A stretch of 64,000 bases of DNA from Balanoglossus misakiensis (GCA_040954595.2 CM082583.2:3348001-3412000); one strand, 5' to 3'. Positions 1 through 12,562 are shown, numbered from the stretch's first letter. Made by a program: numbers and translations. Notes: generated by a model from the letters alone, not told the origin.

Positions 1-1775
1 CAACTTGGATTGCAACCAGAATCAGCAGCCACAGTGTAGAACAATTTTAATTGTGATTTGTGCTAATTGTTATTTGATCTTAAGAAACTACTACCAATTT
101 CAAAAATATGAAAATTACAAGTGAACCACATTAATTAACTGACAAATGCAATTAATAATTTGTTGCCGTTTGCATTTTTAAACCAAAGAATTTCAATTCA
201 AAATGATTTTCTCAAAATGTTGTGACATCAAATAGTCTGATACTGACACCACAAATTTAAATTTCTTTTGGTCAACTTTTTTACAAATTTTCAAAGAAAT
301 GAATGTGGTGGTGGAACAGAGTTTGCTATTTACATAGAGAAGGCGCAATGGATGACTGAAACAAAGATCTTCAGGTGTAATCTGAGCTGGAACCTTCATT
401 TCACAATTGTCTCATACCATTCTCCCTTTCAAGGGAAGATAGCAATTGTTTGATTACTACCCTAATAGGTAATACATGTAATTTGAATGAAATTCAACTC
501 TGGGTTTGCTTGTTCCGTAGTCCATATAGCTTGTAACCATGGCAACACTGAGAAAGCATATTAACCACTGACTGGTACATACATCAGGTCACAAGAGAGT
601 CAATAAACTTCGTCAACTCTGATGATGGATACTGCACACTCGGACACCATAGAGGGAGCTATTCAGATAAAGCAGCTGATGCAGGGACAGTATTGTACAA
701 AACCAGTTTGTCACAAGAAATGGAATACATTTATTCAATGATAGTACAGGTCAGAAAAGTAGAACATTAAAATGATGACAACATAAAATAAAAATACAAA
801 GCTGTACATTAGATGCAAAAAAGAAACTTTCCATGTATAGGTTTTATTGAATAAAATGGGTTAAAATTTGGAATAACTGCATAAGATGTGTAACTCATTT
901 TCTATAATATATGTTTTATAATCTCCATAATAATAAGATGCATAAATTTTCATTCAAGTAGAACCTGACTAAAGAGGTTGTACTAGTAAATCATACAGCA
1001 GGCAGTGTTAACGTTATCAGTGTGTTACATATTGGTCAATAAAAATAATAATCTTTGAATCAATACATTCATTAATCTCCCAAATGCACTATGTTCATTA
1101 TATACTGGAAGACATGGAAACTTGTTGAAGTACAAACCCAAGAAATATTTTAACCACTGTTTGTGGGTTGCATACACAATGATACGAAAGACATTGCTCA
1201 AATGCCACACTTCCACTCAAATGATTCGGTAATGGCTGTATTCAGTCAAAAGAGTTTAGTAATAACTTGAAAGTTGCATAAACTAATTTACATAAGAATA
1301 AATGATTACAAAATGTATTTTAGCCAACTGTAATTACCTCCGCCATATTAAAATTAAAAGTTCAACATTTTTCAAATGTACCTTAATATCTCTAGAAGTA
1401 CCATATATAGAAACTTGGTTGTAACTTGTATTTATGATCTTGGTTTCTGTTTATAAACTAGCCTCCAACATCAGTCATCAGGTTATGGATGGTAAAAGTC
1501 ACTGTCAATGACATGGTCCCCGCTACAGCAATGGCTCTGGATATTAAAGGTATACGCTCACGTCTAATTTACATACGCCCATATATGGCTGAAAAGGCGT
1601 ATTTGAGAACATATGAAGAACATATGGTGGCGCTCTTTTTTCGCTTGTGCCACCCACTGAAAATCTGTGATTGGCTAGATCTCGATTTGCCATGGTAACC
1701 AACAGTAATACTTTATATGTCAAAAATCAAAGATGTGTTTCCCTTTAGGATATTCAGCAACGGTTTCCAAATAGT
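1..1775. other. Left-edge noncoding DNA with one interspersed repeat
   Basis: No exon-like ORF with splice signals was found on either strand. The stretch is AT-rich and holds the probable 3' UTR side of the minus-strand receptor gene. The right part contains one copy of the interspersed family described at 1546-1705. Short ORFs here have no recognisable protein character. Confidence 0.6.
1546..1705 (+). repeat. Interspersed ~150-bp repeat, copy A
   Basis: Starts aaaggtatac and ends near a Lys/Trp-like 'gattggctagatct' block. It shares the core 'cacccactgaaaatct' and a T/A-rich Cgc run with copies at 3197-3345, 8071-8223 and 53281-53445, in mixed orientations. Non-coding; class not assigned. 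Confidence 0.6.
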
Positions 1776-4700
1776 TTAAATTCTTTTCAATTGTTTCGCT
1801 ATCTGGCGCTGTTTTTGTTTAAGGGAATACTTGTGTCTTGATTGTGGATCTGAATACTTCCATGATTTATCCCTATTCTCATCTTGCAAATGAATGAGAG
1901 GTTTCAAAGACCTTTCTTTGTTCTCACTTTTCTGTTCACATTGGGCGATTTCCACCCTGAAGGCTTCTGCAGTACGTGAAATACTGGATACCCCCGAATC
2001 AGAACTTGCGTACTTCGGGACTGCACTCTTCTGGTTCAGAGTTGTCCCACGAGATTTCAAAATACAACCATTATAGTAAATACCATCCATAACCTGCTCG
2101 CCGTATGGCATCTTATGACGATTATTACAGTTGGCCAACCATGTTTTCACAAATCGGTGTTTATCAAGTCGATCACTAGCCACCTGGGGAAGTAATTCTC
2201 TTTGCTGTATCTCCGGGGCAGAGCGATTGCCTTCCATAACCGTGACTGTCTCCCGCTGTTTCTCTTCATAGATTGTTTCTTTGATCAGTTTGTCAATCAT
2301 CCAGTGTGCATGTCGTTTACCAATACCGAGCAGAGCGCTGCTTAACTCCTGCAAGATCATCTTCTTAGAAGTTTCTTTCCTCAGACAAAAGAAGATGTCC
2401 AGTGTATTTGCGGTTGAAGGAGTTGAATAATGGCAGTCATTTCCTTGGTCGTCTCCGTGCAACTTGGTGAAGTCATTCAAATGTTGAGGCAGGCCAAGTT
2501 TCTCAGCCAGTGTATGGGTTTCGGGACCACACACTTCTTCACAGAGTCTGTGATATACATCAACAGGTATTGGCAGCTTCCATCGCATCCCACCCCTGAG
2601 TGTTATCTTCCTGCCTGGCAGCTCAGGAATGCTGAGATTCTCCGGTGATGAGTTTCGGTGGGGCAAGGTTGCCATGCTGAGAGCCTACACGCATTCAATG
2701 GAGGCAAGAGTGATATTGAAAAAGAGTAATTTATCCAGTCCATAATTTCCTAAGGGCTGTGACCAGCAGCCTCCATGTCAAAGTTCTTTGTGAGTGACTG
2801 TCGTTGTATTCGGTAAACTTTTGATGATTTCTGAGTATTGTTAGTTCAATTGTGACAATATGGTTTGCCAAGAATATAAAACATCATCTTTCAACTTTTC
2901 GGTGTCGACTACATAAACCACTTACCACTTGGCGATAACGGTCTAGGTGTCTTTCCACAACCAAAGTGACTTTATCAACATCGTCACCCTGTTGATAAAC
3001 ATTAATATCTGTCCTGATGAGGTTCGCCACTTCTTGCCTCTCGTGTTCATACCGAAAGCAGAACCAATCATCATCACTGGCCACCTTGTTTTGCTCCAAA
3101 ATGTTGTCACGTGGAATCTCCTGGAAAAATCCATTGCCACGCATTAGAGTTAACGTTATCTTTACAATATATTACAAAGGATTTGTATGATACGTTAAAG
3201 GTATACGGTCACCTATGAAAATTTAGCTACAGTTTAAGAGTAAATTGAGATCTGGCCAATCCCAGAATTTCAGTGGGTGGCATACGCGAAAAAAAAAGAG
3301 TGCTAATATGTTCTATGTAAATTTGAGGTGACCATGTAAATGTGTCACCAGAAGCCTGGCTACATCTGCAAAAGTATTAATTTTTTAAACATTGCGAAAC
3401 GTCCCTTCACAGGGACGTCTAATAACATACCAATAACGTCCTCAACGGTTTCCAGAAAGTTGGCTGTACTGTAGCCAGTTGCGCTATCAGATTTCCTCCC
3501 GATTTGGCATCCATTGACATCGACCTTGTTGCACAACATTTCTGTCTGCCCGCTCTCAGTTCCATTTCATCCACAATCTGAAGGAATGACAATTTCAAGC
3601 TGTTATTCTTACGTGAGGAAAAGCGCGTAAAATCTTTCAATGAACAGTACACGTGTGAGGTATTTATCACAAAATGCTCAAATGTCACGAAAATATTGGT
3701 TTATGCGGCTGTGTGCACTATTCTGAAAATGCAATTCTTCCAAATCATGTATACCGTACTCACACTATGATCAGCTTCGGTATCGTTCCACACTCGAAGG
3801 TAACACTTAAAATATGATTGACCGCAATCATCTGGAGACGCATACAACCCTACTCTAATCTTCTTCTTGGAGGTAATCCTTGGAGTGAAATCGCCTCCGG
3901 ACGACTTTGGTGCTGTCTTAACCTTGTCAGTCAGCAACAATTTGTGATCATTGGGTGGTGATCTGTTCCGATTACCAAGACTAAAAGTCCCCGGAGTAGC
4001 ATAAACGGCTTTGTCGCTGAATCCTTGAATGAGTATCAAGAATGAATCGTCGGTGATGATGCTGCCACAATTGTCCTCTTCACTCAATCTCTTCCAAAGC
4101 TGTGGGCTTCCAATGTGAGTGTCACTCGTCACAGCACAGAAATCTTGCCACCTGTTGACATCTGTAATACAGTGTGGGATGGTGAGAATTACTTGTTTAG
4201 CAAACCTTGTTCCAGGTGGTCCCAGGTGTACAACTGGTGTTACCTGTAGCTGGTTGTCAGACAATCCACCGCGGGTAGTTTGGCTCATATTCAGGTATAT
4301 ATATACCTCCAGCAGTTCACGCTCATCTTTGTGAATTGCGTCAGGCGGTATGAAGAGATCAACATCTGTACCCTCCATCTTTAGATGCCCTCCTTCACAA
4401 TCAAACAGGCCGGCAGCAAATACTCTATTAGTGAAATTGGTGGATAACAATTTGTCTTTCGATAAACCTTCAGTGACCTGATGGAATTCTTGTATACACG
4501 CATTTAGGTATTTCTCTCCAAGATTATCAAACTCAAGAAGCGCCTGGTTTCTTGATAGTGGTTTCTTGGCATCCTGGTGTTGACCAGAGGTTCCCGGGTA
4601 CATCGCTTCATTAGAGCAGGCATCAGTTTTGGTGGCTTCTTCCCAAGGGTCCGAATCATTTACATCTTGTTGAGAGATTGCGCACGGATCTTCGTCATCG

Positions 4701-7700
4701 AGAGACGAGAACGCTTTCCTCCAGACTGAGGAACCAGGATCGGAGAATGATGAGCTCGCTACTTCTGAAAATACTTGTGGCATGCTGCCGTGGCTAGTGT
4801 CAAAGCAATCACTATACAAGTCATTGCTTCTCCGCTCAATCTCGGTCTCTTCAGCGAAATGACCAGAGCTACAGCCACTCTGAAAAAATAATGAAATAAT
4901 AGAAGAATCGTTTGTTACTTGTAATACCTGGAACGTGTATAATACCTGAATGGGAAGATTGTTTGACTATACGCCTTCCATATGTTACAATGACTGTCAC
5001 TGTATTAGTTCATCAACTGCTGATATTTGTAGCTTTGAATCTGACTGAGTCCAAGGAATTCATCTATTCACGGGGTAGCTCTACGTGTTCGTAATAATGT
5101 TTACATTCTTCAAGTGATAAATGCCCAATTTCTTGTTTCGGGCTCAGTACTTTGTGTGCTCACATTAAAAGCCGGATTGTCATCGTTAGAATCATCTTGA
5201 AGACGCTGAAGTAACGGCGCCCTCTCTTGATCAAGCTGCTCAGTCATTTCAGAACCCCTGTGGTTACTTCGGTCTTGAATAGTTCGACGCGTCTGGGTTG
5301 CACCTGATATCGGTACTTGGCTACTCGTTCGTTCATCCTCTAGATCCAAACATTGTTCTTTACCCGTATCATCATGGGTATCAGTGGCTGTGATGTTGTC
5401 AAGACTTTCACCAGCTTTGCGCCCACATTCTTCATCTCGTTTGTGTCTGCTTTTACATTTCTGCGAAAGAAAGTTAAAAGATAAAAGTGAACTCGAAAGC
5501 AAAACATGTATGTATCGCTCGTTCAAATATACCATGCATTTAGTCCGTGTAAAATACAAGCTGTCTAGATTGCTGGCGTCTTTACCTTTGCTTGCATCTC
5601 AGTCTGCTTTTCGCGTTCTTCTGCTGCCACACATCACATTTTTCCGCGAACAGAGACCAAGCAAAGGAAGTTCAGACGTTGCCGACTATCTCTACAACCT
5701 TACTGATTCTAATCAGATTGTGTAAAACAGTGTTGGCTAGAACTGTCTGATGACGGGGATATACTGAAGGGAATAAATCATAATGCTGAGATGAACGGGC
5801 TCTAAAAATGGGCCACGCATTATTTTTTTCAGTCCTTACGAACAAACTAAGTTGGGAAAGGAGAAGAGTGAAAAAGGAGGTTTTATAATTATGATAGGGG
5901 ATTGAGACGTTTCAAAGCAAGAGAATGGTTGAATAGACTATAAATTATAATGGAAGACTTCGGGTTTGAGAGGAAACACATTCTGTTGTCACAAGAGAAC
6001 ACTGGGTAAAATTTTGATTGAGACTTTGAATTGTTTGCCCCCTGAACAGACCTGGCTGCTTTAATGCACGTGTCCGGCGTCCGCGCGATATACCGGATAT
6101 CCATGTACGTGTAAATGATATTTTTTACGACTACATCAGTAACTTTTACTCACCTTGGCGCAGATGTAACGGCGTATAACTAGGCTCAATAACAGTGATG
6201 TGATAAAGACCAGCGATGCGATGGAGATAAAACACACTTTGTGCAGTGACCAGAAACTTTGCCCATCTTGATCATTTTTGGTGCCACAAGCTTCAGAATC
6301 GTTTATAAGTTTCAACCATGTATGGTCAATATCTTGACTCCTGTGATCACGAAAAGACAAAATTGTTGACAAGTTCGTGTTAATTACAATTAATGTTCCA
6401 CAATGTCTTCAGTCTGAAAAGATGCATTTAAGTACACTGTGTTCAATATTAATACACAATGTACATGCCGATTTATAGGGTTTATAATCAATTAGCGATT
6501 TAAAATTGTAGTATCAAGTTGACCAACACACACACAATTCGCACACATCTTTTTGCGATTCAAATATCAACTGGAAATATCGCATTGTTTACTCAGAGAA
6601 GGTAGAAATTTGGCTTGTGTAGGGCCTAAATTGCGTTTTAAATTTCTGTAAAGGTGACGACTCGGGTGCTAGCTGTTTTCTCCAACATCAAGTTTTTATA
6701 GAAATACATGTATAAACATTGCAGGTATGTAGTCTATGACCGAAAATTCTTTGTTTGGAAGAGACAGTTTTCTACCATGGAAATACACGCAAAAGTATTT
6801 TAACAATGTGTTTTTTAAAAGGAAATTAAAGTGCACTACCACTCCTTGAAAATAAAGATCTCATAATATCTCATAATTTTCTTGTAGTGTTTTTTCGGGC
6901 CTCAAATATGAACTATTGCAAATGAAGTGACATCTATACTCAATATAAATTGGACTTTCCCCCAGAATGGCGTACCCAACCATGACGTCACTACCAATTT
7001 CCAACTTACCTGATGCAAGCTTTGACGTCACCCAGATCAAGGGTGGCTGTGCCGTTTGGGCAAGTGTCAACACACGTACTGTCGTGTATGTACTTATCAC
7101 AACACAACACTCCAATCAAGCAACAGTTAGACGTCGATGTTTGTGAGATTTCTGCGATGACCTGAGAATTGCGAAGATACAAACAGACCACAGAAAATGA
7201 ACGTTGCTCAATGGTTTGAGTGGCGTTGGCGAAAATTTTAACTATATCTGGTCACACTTGACTTTAGTTTAGCCGCAGACGAGTGTGAGACAAAAAACCT
7301 TCAAAACTCAGAGTCATTGCAGAAAAAAGAACGGTTTCTTTATTCAAACGCTTTTTGGTAGGTGTCATGAGTTAGTGGTTAAGTACAATGTATCCCATGT
7401 CTGTTGGGGAATAGATTTGGAACGCGTTAATACTAGTATTTACATGTACATGTATGTAGGTAGCATTGTGCATGTGGCGAGTGTCAAGTTATGGGAGCAG
7501 TGTCGCGGCCGTCCACTGCCTACAAACTCGAAGCCTTGTGGTGCAGATTTAGGCCTACTGTCACGAGACGCACGGGATAGGCCTAAATTTTAAAGTTATA
7601 GTCGACCTCAATTCCGTGCATGCTTAGCCCACAAAGGGTTTATCATGTTTATCACTGTGCAGTACAACAAATCAATCTTGTGTGGACTTACCTCTGCTGC

Positions 7701-7739
7701 CACGATTATTACAAGAATCGAGAAATGTTTAGTAACCAT
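1776..7739 (-). CDS. Single-pass membrane protein with ZU5, UPA and death domains (UNC5-like cytoplasmic tail)
   Basis: Eight exons join in frame on the minus strand: 7692-7739, 7010-7161, 6154-6340, 5164-5460, 3764-4879, 3431-3577, 2926-3120 and 1776-2684. They encode about 1016 aa. Residues 1-16 are a hydrophobic signal peptide (start MVTKHFSILVIIVAA). A short ectodomain (about 17-100) carries a Cys cluster and a furin-like CVDTCPNGT motif. A transmembrane helix lies near 102-123, followed by a basic stop-transfer RRYICAK. Exon 5 holds a ZU5 domain (about 380-480, with GGHLKMEGTDVDLFIPPDAI) and the start of the UPA region. Exon 8 opens with a death domain (about 750-850) and ends in a basic low-complexity tail. 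ZU5-UPA-death is the cytoplasmic module of netrin receptors UNC5 and of UNC5CL, where it signals to apoptosis or NF-kB. The Ig and thrombospondin repeats of UNC5 are absent, so netrin binding is not implied. The domain call is firm; the ligand is unknown. Confidence 0.78.
3197..3345 (-). repeat. Interspersed ~150-bp repeat, copy B
   Basis: Begins aaaggtatacggtcac and contains the shared core 'tttcagtgggtggca' followed by 'cgcgaaaaaa'. Relative to copy A it is inverted. It sits in the intron before the last coding exon but one of the ZU5-death gene. Confidence 0.6.
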
Positions 7740-8353
7740 TTCGATCGGCCAGTCTATAAATTGACGCTGCATTATATACCAGTAGTATGTTGAAGCTGTT
7801 GAAGTTTCTTTTGTTTTGAAAAAAAAGTGCGCGTTTGTAAACACATTTTAGGGGATTGCCCTTTTAAATTTAACTCTACTGTAAGTATGACGTGAAGGGA
7901 AATTACCGCGGCGCATGAACGCCTGTTCAGTTTTCAAACTATGGACATGTCCTTTTCAATCAGGCAAAATAAAAAAAAATCAATCAAAAAATATATTTGA
8001 CATTAGCCCTGCGATATGTACACCTGAAATAGGTATCCAGTCATACACATATTTCATTATGCATTATTAAAGTTACATACGCCCATATATGGCTGAATGG
8101 CGCATTTGAGCGTTCTAAAGAACATTATAGTGGAGCTATTTTTTTCGCGTGTGCCATCCCCTGAAAATCTCTGATTGGCTAGATCTAAATAGCTAATTTT
8201 CCATAAATGACCGTATACCTTAAAATGAGCCAGGACAGGCTAGCGACTAGACTGTGGCCTAGTGTAGGTTGTCGATTTCATAAGTTGTGGCGCCCCCAAT
8301 CGCTGGCCTCAAAGGTACTACGTACTGCGACTGCGCAGGAAAAAGCGTGGAAA
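7740..8353. promoter_or_regulatory. Divergent intergenic interval between the ZU5-death receptor and RBM8A
   Basis: The two start codons (7739 minus, 8354 plus) face away from each other across 614 bp, so this interval must hold both promoters. The 130 bp just before RBM8A are CpG- and GC-richer, as expected for a housekeeping gene. One copy of the 150-bp interspersed repeat occupies 8071-8223. No TATA box is convincing. The promoter role is inferred from layout only. Confidence 0.45.
8071..8223 (+). repeat. Interspersed ~150-bp repeat, copy C
   Basis: Runs from 'acatacgcccatatatggctg' to 'gaccgtatacctt'. It is the same orientation as copy A (shared 'acatacgcccatatatggct' and 'gattggctagatct'), and lies in the shared promoter region upstream of RBM8A. 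Confidence 0.6.
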
Positions 8354-11300
8354 ATGGCGGATGTTTTAGATTTACACGAAGGGGACGAAGAATTTCAGGT
8401 TGACGAGGAGTCAGACCGTAAGTTTTCAATTTAAGATAGTATTTATGTATATATATCACTTAGTTACTTTGTATATAACATTCTGTTTGAACGAAATCAA
8501 TTTGATTGATCTGTGGTAACTGTTGAAATTTTGCTTGTACGCGTGTGCTGCTGTTGACGATTGTACGACGTCAGCTTTCTGGGAATCGTGTTTATAAGCA
8601 TTATATTACAATGTAAGTGTTTGTATCTTTTTCAATCCACAGAGGGTATACAGAAGTTGAAAGAGAAAGCTCGGAGGAAGAAGGGTCGAGGGTTTGGAGG
8701 AGGAGGCGGTGAGTACTCACTACTATTTAATTCCTTGGCAAGAGGATGGAGTTCCATAGCCTGGTCTCCATACCCAATGTGTTTCAGATAGACTCTCACA
8801 CCTGTGTAAGAGTCTAAAATCTAAAACACACTGGGTATCAGGGTATGGAGACCAGACTGGGAGTTCCATGGCGAGAGCCAGCTATCCGTTTTTCACTATC
8901 ATAGAGTCATTGACCCTGTTTTATTTAGCAGAATTCTGATGTGTGTTTTTTTTACATAGACACTGGAATTAAAACTGCCAATGATGACTTCGAAGCTATG
9001 GAAGTGGACAGCAGTGAGCAAGGCCCACAGAGATGTGAGTATTGACTATGTTCATCACCATCATGAAGCCTATTCTTGACATTTGAAAGTGTGCTAATTC
9101 ATAATAAATTGTCAACATTGTCTGTCAGTGTATACTAGTTTACAACCCAGTCTTTATAAAATCAGCAAGTTTCTTAAAACTTGGTGAACATTGTAAGTGT
9201 AATAAGTGTCAGTATGAGTGAGACCAACCAAATCGCCATGGACCCTGTAACATACAGTGCCACGTATGAGTTATACATGTAGGTCTATAAAGTTACCTAC
9301 TCTTTGTTATGTCAGAGTGTAGTCTCTGTTTAACACAGTTATTTGAATCTTGTAGCTGTGGAGGGTTGGATACTGTTTGTAACCGGTGTGCAAGAAGAAG
9401 CCACAGAAGAAGACATTGTGGACAAATTTGGTGACTATGGTGAAATTAAAAATATCCACATAAATTTAGACAGAAGAACTGGTTTCCTCAAGGTATGTAA
9501 CATACAGTTTAGTGTACAAGCAGGATTCCAATGTGTATTTAAAGTGGAACGTTGTGATCCGTTTTTGAGCCAATTCTGCGAAATGCGATTAAAAAGTGCT
9601 ATGAAAAACGTTGGTTTCATTCACTTTCACTTACGCATAACAGAGCTACAGCCAGCCAAAAACTGCGCGAACCCGGAAGTGAGTGACGTCAGCAACTCGT
9701 TGGAGCGAGCTTATGCTTATACACGCCTGCACTCACGCGACCGACGACGTTAGCATGGCAACATATTCTCGGGTAGTAGGCTACAATTTTGAACCAGAGA
9801 TTCCCTTCTACGACCAAGCGACTGAATTTTACAGAGGACAAAAGTTCATGCAGTTCTGATCTCCGATGTGTCCCGTTTGTCAAGGCTTACACTTGGTGTG
9901 GTTTCAGTAAAACCATAGACCCTAGAGTCTATGGTGAAACAGACAATGCTGCAATTAAACAATACCCTCCCTCGTTGTCTCTCCCTCGTTGTCACCTTTT
10001 CGAACCACTTTTCTTACAAAAATACTTAGTCACCTTTTATGGAGTTGAAAAGAACGCAGGTGCATCGTCCTGCTCTCCAGGTGTAGTACGTCCGTAGTAT
10101 AATGGAAGCCAATACTATAGTTATTGTATGCATGTTTCGTCTCTTGAAATGTATTAAAACTGCCCTTTTTAGTTGCTTTCATTTGATAACTATGCGATCG
10201 TCAATAAATGGAAATTAAACCCAAATACGTGTACCAAAAAACGTGCAGGAAGGATTTAAAACGGTACGTTTATTATTATCAGCGGCAGTTAGAACAACTT
10301 TGTATAGGCCTTACGGTTTGTTCATAAACGTCGACATGCATGGCATCATGGACATTGCAGGGTCTATGTCTGCACGCATCGACAAATACAATACACGAAG
10401 AGCATTGCGTTTGAAAGAAACTTATCCCCGTCGATTTTCCGAATATGTTTTTAAAATCATGAACTTGACATTTCGCCATGTCAGATCCGCGCAAAATGTG
10501 TCTGTTTATTGGAAATGACACGTCGAACGTGTAAGTTGCTGACGTCACTGTAGTATTTTCAACGCGCGTCTTCTGCTTGCGCAGGAAGTGAAAGTGAATT
10601 AACCCATCGGAACGTTGCCGTTTTTGACACCCGGTTTGTACTTTGAAGCCCAAAATTGAGGGTGTCGTTCCACTTTAATTGTAATACATACTGTACATGT
10701 ATCTTAAGTATACGAAATAAGAAATTCACTTTTTGAAATACACATTTCTCTGCTAATGATCGAGCTCAGTATCCCTAAAACTATATATTTTCTGAAAGCT
10801 AAAATACAGAACATTTGGTTATTTTAGTGAGACCATTGTTTACACAACTATCACGGACAAACAATTTAAATTACAGTACCTTCATAAAACAGGTTTCGAT
10901 GTTTTGTGTAAACGCTTGGAAATATCTGGCTCAAATTGGTGTGAATGCAAGCTGTCGTTATTATCATACGAGGTGTCTCACAGATATTTTAAAAACCAAG
11001 TCCAACTAGCTTAATTTTTATGACGCGAAAACTTCCGGAGCAGTGAATAAACCATAGTCTATTGGAAGTTATCGTGTCATAGAAATTGAGCTGGTTGGTT
11101 TTTTTAAAAAATCCGAGACACACCTTGTATGATAGTTACGAAAGATAAAAAAGTGACTTTGTCCCTAAAGATGACCAGAGAACTGAATTGACCCTCCAAT
11201 GTATATGTCTGTTGTCAGGGTTACACATTAGTAGAATATGAGACCTTCAAAGAAGCACAGGCAGCAATGGATGCACTGAATGGAACTGAACTTTTAGGGC

Positions 11301-12035
11301 AACCTGTCGGTGTAGACTGGTGCTTTGTCAGAGGACCCCACAATGTCAACAAAAAGAGGTCAGTCTTCTCTTCATTTCTTTCAATTATACTAAACTTTTT
11401 TTTTTGAAATACAAACACTTGTCTGTGGCGATGTGTCCCCATTTACATGCAGTAGTATATGATTGATACATTTGATACCAACCTATTCCTACAAGAAAGA
11501 TGCATGTCAATTATCTGCATTGATCAATGTTTGAACTGTCAAATGTGACATTAAAAATCATTAACAGAGTTGGAAGCATCTAAGAAAGCTCAATCATACA
11601 CAAATTAGAATTATATTGAAAACAACACAGACATTGAAGTCAATAGTTTAATATTGACTTGAATATACCAAATTAATTCATTAATTAGATATGTGAGATC
11701 ATTACATTGGTTCATATTCAAAGAAGACTGTGAGATCAGTGAAATTGCATGTTCAAAGATGGCAGCTGACACGATATCAGAATGCAATGTGTGGAAAACA
11801 AAGAGGTTACTGACCACAACTCCAACAGAGAATACATATGAAATTGTTTCCTTTGATGAAGTACTCGAGGATAGGTCTGTGGTTGTAATCATGAAGAAAT
11901 CTCACCTTGGGGAACATGTTTGTACCATAATCATTTCCTTCAGGTGGATGTTATGTATACATCATAAGTTCATCACTACATATTAGTTGACACCATGTTT
12001 CTTTCTTTTCTTACAGGAGTAGCAGAAGACGTTAA
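8354..12035 (+). CDS. RBM8A: RNA-binding protein 8A (Y14), exon junction complex core
   Basis: Six exons join in frame: 8354-8417, 8643-8708, 8960-9034, 9356-9492, 11219-11358 and 12017-12035, giving 166 aa. The N-terminus [14 protein letters not shown] matches Y14 closely. A basic [15 protein letters not shown] block follows, then one RRM (about 70-150) with RNP2-like ILFVTGV and the RNP1 region rewritten as in Y14 (GYTLVEYET). In the family this RRM face binds MAGOH rather than RNA. Y14-MAGOH locks eIF4A3 onto spliced mRNA in the nucleus and serves mRNA export, localisation and nonsense-mediated decay. The start sits in a good context (gaaaATGG). The C-terminus is just KKRSSRRR, shorter than the Arg/Ser tail of vertebrate Y14. 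Intron 4 (1.7 kb) carries a large inverted-repeat element. Confidence 0.96.
8757..8859. mobile_element. 103-bp inverted-repeat element with 9-bp target duplication
   Basis: Ends read NAGYCTGGTCTCC on both strands and most of the element folds back on itself. It is flanked by identical 9-bp repeats ggagttcca at 8748-8756 and 8860-8868. A 9-bp duplication suggests a Mutator-like non-autonomous element. It lies in RBM8A intron 2. Confidence 0.7.
9538..10678. mobile_element. 1.1-kb inverted-repeat element in RBM8A intron 4
   Basis: Left end taaagtggaacg and right end cgttccacttta are inverted. Weaker inverted similarity continues inward for about 130 bp (for example 'attcactttcact' on the left strand and its complement on the right). 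The interior is unrelated to RBM8A and includes a stretch that looks like protein-coding exon (10308-10479). No transposase is visible, so it would be non-autonomous. The target duplication is not clear, so the exact ends are approximate. Confidence 0.6.
10308..10479 (+). pseudogene. Captured exon-like fragment resembling part of a CRAL-TRIO lipid-binding domain
   Basis: One reading frame stays open and reads [12 protein letters not shown]...[11 protein letters not shown]...IMNLTF. In CRAL-TRIO (SEC14/alpha-TTP) domains a D-x-x-G strand is followed about 30 residues later by a YP-R/L motif and then a hydrophobic strand ending in N; the spacing here is 32. The block is bounded by a plausible acceptor (tgtatag) and donor (GTCAGA). 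It lies inside the 1.1-kb inverted-repeat element, in an RBM8A intron, so it is most likely a transposon-captured gene fragment and not a functional gene. The family call is tentative. Confidence 0.35.
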
Positions 12036-12246
12036 GAAACAATAAACAAGCTCATTATTCATGTCTGATCTTTAGCATTTTTTATCTTTTCACCAGAAAA
12101 CATTGTATATACATGTACATGTACATCATTCAGTAGACAAAGTGACTCCCAGTTTTGAAAAAGTACAGAAAAGAGTTCTTACCAAGGCTAGAAAATGTCA
12201 AGCTTTTTGACATAATTGTGTGGGGGGACTACGTCATTGGTGATTT

Positions 12247-12312
12247 AACCCTAATGCTACTGGGTGTCATACCTGTTTAGAGTGTCAAGTCCCTTTGCCA
12301 CTTTTTCGTCAG
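12247..12312 (+). repeat. Fragment of the AACCCTAA inverted-repeat family
   Basis: The sequence aaccctaatgct followed by 'gtgtcatacctgtttagagt' is shared with the left part of the full element at 43730-44041. Only the left end is present. It lies downstream of the RBM8A stop. Confidence 0.6.
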
Positions 12313-12562
12313 ACCTCTGTTGCAAACCACTTTTCATAGTCCTTTGGTGTCTGGTTTAGACAGGTTTTTCTGCATCAGAAGTTAGTTACGTTGACATGTG
12401 TACTGAATTGTTGTGAAAACTTGACTGCCACTTTTATCGTTGACAAATGTCAATCTTTCAGTGATGCGCTTGGGTTTGTTCCAGAAAATTATTGTTGCAT
12501 GTATGTTGGTTGTGAAATGATGGCAGCAGATGAAAACAACAGTTAACACTCATAGGAAACAA

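Noticed and set aside
2430-2648. Plus-strand ORFs over the death-domain exon
   Set aside because: The minus-strand frame gives a 300-residue ORF with a death domain; the plus-strand frames have no recognisable content.
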